Source of the DNA: JBAXEO01 sp964541375
Lineage (GTDB): Bacteria; Actinomycetota; Coriobacteriia; Anaerosomatales; JAAXUF01
Assembly: GCA_964541375.1 (NCBI GenBank)
Contig: CAZIPT010000051.1
Span: 1 to 16,647, forward strand
Reading direction: 5' to 3'
DNA length: 16,647 nt
Of the stretch, positions 12,642 to 16,647 are shown piece after piece. The notes beneath the pieces are model-generated. The model did not search any database, was not told where the DNA came from, and saw nothing but the letters and a program-made list of their open reading frames with translations. The position numbers and the translations under genes were made by a program. Positions within the stretch are counted from its first letter, which is position 1; the number at the start of each line of letters is the position of its first letter.

Positions 12642-13793
12642 ATGGCAACTGTGAGCATCTCCCGCTGCGGGACCTACGATCCCCAGGAAGTCGCGACCGC
12701 ACTGACCGCCGCCCTCTCCCCGCTCGGGGGGATGGCGGCTTTCGTTTCGCCGGGGCAGAAGGTTCTGCTGAAGGTGAACCTCCTCTCGCGGGCGCTACCG
12801 GAGCGCGCGGTCACCACTCACCCGGAGTTCGTGCGCGCGGTCATCCGCCTCGCACGCGAGGCGGGCGGAGAAGTCTCCGTGGGCGACAGCCCCGGCGGAC
12901 CCAACAACGCCGGAGGCGTCCGCAAGATCTGGGAAGACTCCGGCATCGGTGCGGTGTGCGCCGAGGAGGGCGTACCGCTGCTGCTCTTCGACGACGCCTG
13001 CACGCGTGTGAGTAACGAGGGTGGTGGCCTCTACAGTGCCTTCACGCTTGGCTCGGCCGTCGTCGAGACCGACGTGCTCATCACGCTTCCAAAGTTCAAG
13101 ACGCACGGCCTGATGATGTTCACCGGCGCCGTGAAGAACCTCTTTGGCTGCATCCCCGGACTTGAGAAGGCCCAGTACCACCTCAAGGTCCCGGACCGCG
13201 CCGACTTCGGCTCGATGCTCGTCGACCTCATGTTGGCCTGCAAACCCACACTCGCGCTCATGGACGCGGTGGTCGGCATGGAGGGTGAGGGGCCGGCGGG
13301 TGGGACGCCTCGGCAGGTCGGGGCGGTGATCGCCTCGGCGGACTGCCTCGCGCTCGACGTCATTGCGAGTTCGATGGCGGGGCTCGATCCGATGGAGGTC
13401 TACTCGAACAAGGCGGCTTCTCTGCGCGGCATCGGTCCTTCCTCGGCCGACGAGGTCGAGGTGGTCGGCGAAGACTGGCATGCCCTGGCGCCCGATGGCT
13501 TCAAGCTGCCCGCCAAGGACCTCTCGGCGATGATGCCGGTGTGGCTGGGCAAGCGGATGCGCGGCTGGACCACGGCGCGACCGTACCTGCAGCGAGCGAG
13601 CGACTGCACCCGCTGCAAGAAGTGCCAGGAGAGCTGCCCGGTGGCGGCCATCGTGGTGGGCGACGGCGGGCCGGTCTTCGACCACGGCCTGTGCATCCGC
13701 TGCTACTGCTGCCAGGAGCTGTGTCCCCCGCAGGCGATCGGTCTGAAGGTGCCGCCCATCGCACGCTTCGCGACGCGGGGACGCGGCAAGTAG
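12642..13793 (+). CDS. DUF362 domain protein with C-terminal 2[4Fe-4S] ferredoxin domain
   Basis: Predicted cytoplasmic iron-sulfur protein of 383 aa; the DUF362 reaction is not established. The DUF362 part (about 1-310) contains LLKVNLL (42-48), the Gly/Asp-rich GDSPGGPNN (81-89), TLPKFKTHGLMMFTGAVKNL (148-167) and ALMDAVVGMEGEGP (205-218), all typical of the family. The C-terminal domain has two clean [4Fe-4S] motifs: C322/C325/C328/C332-P and C351/C354/C357/C361-P. The second carries an extra Cys356 in CIRCYCC. The gene follows the selenoprotein gene by 53 bp on the same strand, so the three genes together carry up to four iron-sulfur motifs and one selenocysteine. The start is ATG without a well-placed ribosome site. 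It ends 6 bp from the convergent J-domain gene, with no visible terminator. Confidence 0.92.
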   Translation: MATVSISRCGTYDPQEVATALTAALSPLGGMAAFVSPGQKVLLKVNLLSRALPERAVTTHPEFVRAVIRLAREAGGEVSVGDSPGGPNNAGGVRKIWEDSGIGAVCAEEGVPLLLFDDACTRVSNEGGGLYSAFTLGSAVVETDVLITLPKFKTHGLMMFTGAVKNLFGCIPGLEKAQYHLKVPDRADFGSMLVDLMLACKPTLALMDAVVGMEGEGPAGGTPRQVGAVIASADCLALDVIASSMAGLDPMEVYSNKAASLRGIGPSSADEVEVVGEDWHALAPDGFKLPAKDLSAMMPVWLGKRMRGWTTARPYLQRASDCTRCKKCQESCPVAAIVVGDGGPVFDHGLCIRCYCCQELCPPQAIGLKVPPIARFATRGRGK

Positions 13794-13799
13794 CGGGCC

Positions 13800-14096
13800 C
13801 TACCTCGCGCGCGGAGTGAAGCGGTCGACGAAGAGACCCACGAGCCCCCGGTCCCAGAACTGGTCCCAGCCGCTTGCACCCGGAGGGGGCAGCGTCGCGT
13901 CGTAGCGACGCCGCAGATCCGGATCCTTCAGAACGCGGTAGGCCTCGTTGATTCGCTGCATCCGCCGAGTGGACTCGGTCTGGTCGCCGGGCCTGGCGCG
14001 GTCCGGATGATGCTTCATCGACAGCGCCTTGTAGGCGCGCTCGATCACCTCGGGATCGGCGTCACGAATGACCTGCAGCGTCTGATAGTGGTCCAC
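13800..14096 (-). CDS. Small J-domain (DnaJ-like) protein
   Basis: Likely a co-chaperone that stimulates an Hsp70 ATPase. The protein has 98 residues. The J-domain fills 3-66: DHYQTLQV at helix I, AYKALSMKHHPDRA with the essential HPD (30-32), then INEAYRVLKDPDLRRRYD at helices III-IV. A short tail contains two WD pairs, LVGLFVDRF and a basic end. It has none of the Gly/Phe, zinc-finger or client-binding domains of full DnaJ, so it is a class C J-protein with unknown client. The start is GTG (14094-14096), with GGAAGG about 5 bases upstream. It converges on the DUF362 gene. Confidence 0.88.
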   Translation of the reverse strand: MDHYQTLQVIRDADPEVIERAYKALSMKHHPDRARPGDQTESTRRMQRINEAYRVLKDPDLRRRYDATLPPPGASGWDQFWDRGLVGLFVDRFTPRAR

Positions 14097-14209
14097 GTCG
14101 GCCTTCCGCGGTCAGTAGGTCGCGTACACTAGCCGTCGAGCATCCTTGAGCCGGGGGCCCTTACCACCGGCCGTATCACAAGCCCTCTCGCCCGGAAAGC
14201 GGCGCGCAC

Positions 14210-14815
14210 ATGGTAGCACGCAGGTCCGAAACCGAATCCACGCCCTCCCCGCGTGGGGGCCTGTTCGCCGAACTCTTCGAGATGTGGCGCCGCCTCGTGA
14301 CGCGCCTTCGTGATGCGCTCGCCCCGCTCTGGATGCGCCTCTTCCCCGCCAAGAATCCCGACGCCCCTGTCCGACCGTGGCTGCTGAGCCGCACGGTCGT
14401 CTGGATCGGCTGCGCGAGCGTCCTGATGGGGGCCGCGGCGGGAATCGCCCTGGCGATTCCGGGACTGCCGCGCTCGCTGGCGGTGTGGGCCGGCGCGCAG
14501 TCCCTCATCTGGGCGGTCGCCCGTTGGCTTCTGATGAGGTACGCGGGACGAGGGATAGCTCGCAACAGCGCGGCTCTGCTCGGCGCGTCGTCACTGGGAC
14601 TCGTGGCCTACGCGTTCGCCGCGACTCCGGAGTTGCGAGCGCTGGCCTGGGTCGTCTCGGCGGTCATCACCTGGCTGGCGCTTGTCCGGCTGGGTGACAG
14701 CAGGCGCGAAGCTTCCCGGAACGTCGGCATCGCATGGGGGGCGCAGGCTGTCGTCGTAGCGGCCAGCTGGTTCGCCCGTAGCGCCGTGATCGCAATGCTC
14801 GCCAGCCGAGGCTAG
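14210..14815 (+). CDS. Unrecognised integral membrane protein
   Basis: I do not recognise this 201-aa protein. The cytosolic-looking N-terminus (1-60) is polar and then amphipathic (LFAELFEMWRRLVTRLRDAL). About four or five hydrophobic segments follow (about 63-83, 88-108, 120-138, 142-160, 173-196), with Arg-rich loops (ARWLLMRYAGRGIARN, RLGDSRREASRN) that fit the positive-inside rule. No catalytic or metal-binding motif is visible. The ATG at 14210 has only a weak ribosome site (GGAAAG far upstream). Its stop overlaps that of the convergent transporter gene by the four bases CTAG. The 113-bp gap before it (14097-14209) shows only a weak -10-like TACACT at 14125. Confidence 0.72.
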   Translation: MVARRSETESTPSPRGGLFAELFEMWRRLVTRLRDALAPLWMRLFPAKNPDAPVRPWLLSRTVVWIGCASVLMGAAAGIALAIPGLPRSLAVWAGAQSLIWAVARWLLMRYAGRGIARNSAALLGASSLGLVAYAFAATPELRALAWVVSAVITWLALVRLGDSRREASRNVGIAWGAQAVVVAASWFARSAVIAMLASRG

Positions 14816-15720
14816 ACGGCCGCGAGCGGCTCGGCGGCTCGGCCGGCGACCTCGGACCACACCACACCCGCGAGCACCAGCCCCGCCCCCAGAAGCTGCA
14901 CCGTCGTCAGGGTCTGCGCGGGCAGGAACACGCTCACGAGCGCGATCGTGAAGAGCGGCTCAAGCGTCGAGACGACGGCCGCCTGCGACGGGCCGAGGCC
15001 ACGAATACCCTGCAGGTAGAGCACGATCGCCGCAAACGTGGGAATGGCCACGATCGCCGCCATCAGCCACCAGGCGCGTGGCTCCCAGGCCGCCGGGGAG
15101 AGCGACTGCCCCACGGCCAGCGCGAGCCCTCCCGCCATGAACGACGCGATGCCGAACGTGTACGTCATCATCACCAGCTGCGACCGCCCCGGCAACCACC
15201 GGTGCGACAGCAGGTTGAACAGCGTGTAGCCTACCGCGGCACCGAGCCCCAAAGCGATTCCCTGCCACTGCGCCCGGACCGCCCCACCCAGCATCCCCAC
15301 GACCATCGCGCAGCCCAGGAACGTCACCAGAACCGCCGCACCACGCTGCCACGACGCCTTCTCGCCCAGGAACACCCAGCTCGCCAGCGTCACAAAGGCG
15401 GGATACGCGTAGAGGAGCACTGCGACGACGGCCGCATCTGCGAACTTCAGCGCGAAGAAGTAGCACACCGAAGCGGCCCCGTAGCCGGTGATCGCGAGCA
15501 TGGCGAAGCGGGCCATGTCGCTTCGAGGCACCAGCAGGGAGCTCGGCCGGCCGGCGATCGCAGCGACGGCGGCGAGCAGCAGCGCGGCGAACATGAACCG
15601 CCACGCGAGCAGCGGGAGCGGCGTAGCGTTAGCGTCATAGGCGAGCTGTGCGAGCACCGGAAGCGTGCCGAAACAGGCTGCCGAGACAACCACCGCGACC
15701 AACGACCATCTCCGCGACAC
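14812..15720 (-). CDS. EamA / DMT-superfamily transporter
   Basis: Inner-membrane carrier of the drug/metabolite transporter superfamily, probably an exporter of a small metabolite; the substrate cannot be deduced. The 302-aa protein has about ten hydrophobic helices arranged as two EamA repeats (about 5-140 and 152-290). The first repeat shows ALKFADAAVVAVLLYAYPAFVTL followed by LGEKASW. The second ends with the matching STLEPLFTIALVSVFLPAQTL. The start is GTG at 15718-15720 with GGGAGG only 4-5 bases upstream, slightly close. It is divergent from the VanZ-like gene (57 bp between starts). Confidence 0.88.
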   Translation of the reverse strand: MSRRWSLVAVVVSAACFGTLPVLAQLAYDANATPLPLLAWRFMFAALLLAAVAAIAGRPSSLLVPRSDMARFAMLAITGYGAASVCYFFALKFADAAVVAVLLYAYPAFVTLASWVFLGEKASWQRGAAVLVTFLGCAMVVGMLGGAVRAQWQGIALGLGAAVGYTLFNLLSHRWLPGRSQLVMMTYTFGIASFMAGGLALAVGQSLSPAAWEPRAWWLMAAIVAIPTFAAIVLYLQGIRGLGPSQAAVVSTLEPLFTIALVSVFLPAQTLTTVQLLGAGLVLAGVVWSEVAGRAAEPLAAV

Positions 15721-15733
15721 GCGACCTCCCTGC

Positions 15734-15739
15734 TAGACT
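15734..15739 (+). promoter_or_regulatory. Candidate extended -10 for the VanZ-like gene
   Basis: TGC-TAGACT has the extended -10 form and would start transcription near 15746, giving a leader of about 32 bases. No matching -35. The same short divergent region must also serve the transporter gene. Confidence 0.35.
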
Positions 15740-15777
15740 ACTTCCACACTATTCCAAGCCGAGGAGCACTCGCTTCC

Positions 15778-16155
15778 ATGTCCGCAACCGCGCGCCGATT
15801 CGCGTTCTGGTCGCCCGTCGTCGCATGGGCCGGAGTCATCTTCCTCGGATCATCAGTGCCTGGCTCGAAGATCCCCGGACACATCCCATCACAGGTGGGG
15901 CATCTCGGCGAGTACTTCATCTTGGGGGTACTACTCTACATTGCGCTGCGTCTGGACCTCTCGCCGCGTCGGGCACTGGTAGCCGCTGTGGTCATCGCCT
16001 CGGCCTACGGCGTCACCGACGAGTTCCACCAGCGGTTCGTGGTCATGCGCACTCCGGACGTCTCCGACTGGGCCCTGGATACCCTCGGTGCGCTCGCAGG
16101 AGCGGGGTTCGTGCTGATTGCCGCACGCCGACTGGCAGCCCGGAACGGGGACTAG
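15778..16155 (+). CDS. VanZ-like family membrane protein
   Basis: Small membrane protein of the VanZ family; the namesake affects teicoplanin resistance, but most members have no assigned role. ATG at 15778 with GAGGAG 11 bases upstream gives 125 aa; a much longer upstream frame is antisense to the transporter. Four hydrophobic segments are visible (about 8-24, 42-57, 64-80, 98-117). The conserved block YGVTDEFHQRFVVMRTPDVSDW has the family's acidic DE-x-HQ and the R-x-x-D-x-x-D pattern, ahead of DTLGALAGA. No glycopeptide-resistance genes lie nearby, so I would not infer resistance. Its stop shares CTAG with the convergent pilT-like gene. Confidence 0.88.
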   Translation: MSATARRFAFWSPVVAWAGVIFLGSSVPGSKIPGHIPSQVGHLGEYFILGVLLYIALRLDLSPRRALVAAVVIASAYGVTDEFHQRFVVMRTPDVSDWALDTLGALAGAGFVLIAARRLAARNGD

Positions 16156-16647
16156 TAGACGCCGCTCTGGGCCGCAGTGTTGGGATCGATCCCGAGCTGG
16201 CGGATCTTGATCTTGAAGTCGTTGGCGTTGTGCGCCATCGCGATCGCGTCGTCGAGCGTGATCTTCTGGTCGCGGTAGAGGGTGAGCAGCGACTGGTCGA
16301 AGGTCTGCATCCCGTAGTACTCGCCCTCTTCCATCGCGTCTCGGATCAGGTACGTCTTGTCCGGGTCGCCGATGTACTCACGCACGGTGCCGGTCATGAC
16401 CAGCACCTCGACTGCCGGCACGAGCCCGCCCTGGATCGACGGTATCAGCCGCATCGAGATGATGCCTTTGAGGGTCGCCGCCATCATCAGACGGACCTGC
16501 TTGTGCTGGTACGGCGGGAAGAAGTCGATGATTCGGGTGATGGTCTCGGTGGCGTCGATGGTGTGCAGGGTCGCGAGGGCCCGGTTCCCGATCTCTGCAG
16601 CCGTAATGGAGGCCGCGACCGTCCCGTGGTCACGCACTTCCGCGAAG
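16152..16647 (-). CDS. pilT: Type IV pilus retraction ATPase PilT (C-terminal part, cut by window edge)
   Basis: Cytoplasmic hexameric ATPase that drives pilus retraction. The frame is open to the right-hand edge, so the N-terminal PAS-like domain and the Walker A motif lie outside. The visible 165 residues begin FAEVRDHGTVAASITAAEIG, the ExRD region before Walker B-associated helices. They continue with ALATLHT (His box), RIIDFFPPYQ and MRLIPSIQGGLVPAVEVLV, the PilT C-terminal signature. AEVRD replaces the GEMRD usual in PilT, a modest change. In PilB-type ATPases the C-terminal part carries a tetracysteine zinc site, which is absent here; this supports PilT. Its stop overlaps that of the VanZ-like gene. 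Confidence 0.9.
   Translation of the reverse strand, partial: FAEVRDHGTVAASITAAEIGNRALATLHTIDATETITRIIDFFPPYQHKQVRLMMAATLKGIISMRLIPSIQGGLVPAVEVLVMTGTVREYIGDPDKTYLIRDAMEEGEYYGMQTFDQSLLTLYRDQKITLDDAIAMAHNANDFKIKIRQLGIDPNTAAQSGVY

Noticed and set aside
14097..14209. Possible riboswitch or structured leader between the J-domain gene and the membrane protein gene
   Set aside because: Only a 5-bp stem (GCCGG/CCGGC) and a G/C run are visible; no motif of a known riboswitch could be recognised.
15202..15777. N-terminal extension of the VanZ-like protein by 192 residues
   Set aside because: It is antisense to the EamA transporter and rich in Arg/Glu/Gln without any family match. The ATG at 15778 gives a normal VanZ-like start.
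16152..16155. VanZ-like gene as evidence of glycopeptide resistance
   Set aside because: No vanHAX, vanRS or related genes are present; VanZ-like proteins are widespread and mostly unlinked to resistance.

Overview
This window looks like chromosome from a high-GC, probably anaerobic Actinomycetota, perhaps Coriobacteriia or one of its uncultured relatives. That placement is inference. It rests on high GC, frequent GTG/TTG starts, a CGAAC-N4-GTTCG LexA box of the Gram-positive type, a Rex redox repressor, a very large multiheme cytochrome c and an apparent selenoprotein. No rRNA, CRISPR array, insertion sequence or prophage is visible.

Positions 1-6437 hold a co-directional minus-strand run. 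In transcription order it reads SAM hydroxide adenosyltransferase, an OB-fold/HD YhaM-like protein, an MTA-type nucleoside phosphorylase, a site-2-type M50 protease with CBS domains, rex, tatA, greA and the first 213 codons of lysS (cut by the window edge). A likely Rex operator precedes rex. A sigma70-like promoter and two strong hairpins lie between tatA and greA.

Positions 6481-8388 hold a small lipoprotein gene (+) and, convergent to it, an unrecognised 127-aa gene (-) with a perfect LexA box at its promoter. A DUF2085-type membrane protein and a tRNA-Pro(CGG) with its own promoter follow, both minus strand.

Positions 8389-11890 hold a membrane-anchored 24-heme cytochrome c (NapC-like head plus three six-heme modules) and, upstream on the same strand, a chemoreceptor-type protein with no extracellular sensor domain.

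Positions 11971-13793 hold the most interesting locus. A 16-bp palindrome resembling CsoR/CstR-family operators precedes a 60-aa ferredoxin-like gene. Thirteen bases after that comes a 114-codon thioredoxin-fold gene with an in-frame TGA at codon 23, followed at once by a 9-bp hairpin of the bacterial SECIS type. A DUF362 protein with two [4Fe-4S] motifs comes next. I read the middle gene as a selenoprotein that ordinary gene calling would truncate to 64 residues. Together the three genes look like a small iron-sulfur/selenol redox cassette.

Positions 13800-16647 hold a small J-domain protein (-), an unknown membrane protein (+), an EamA/DMT transporter (-), a VanZ-like protein (+) and the C-terminal part of a PilT-type pilus retraction ATPase (-). 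Both convergent pairs in this stretch share a CTAG stop-codon overlap.
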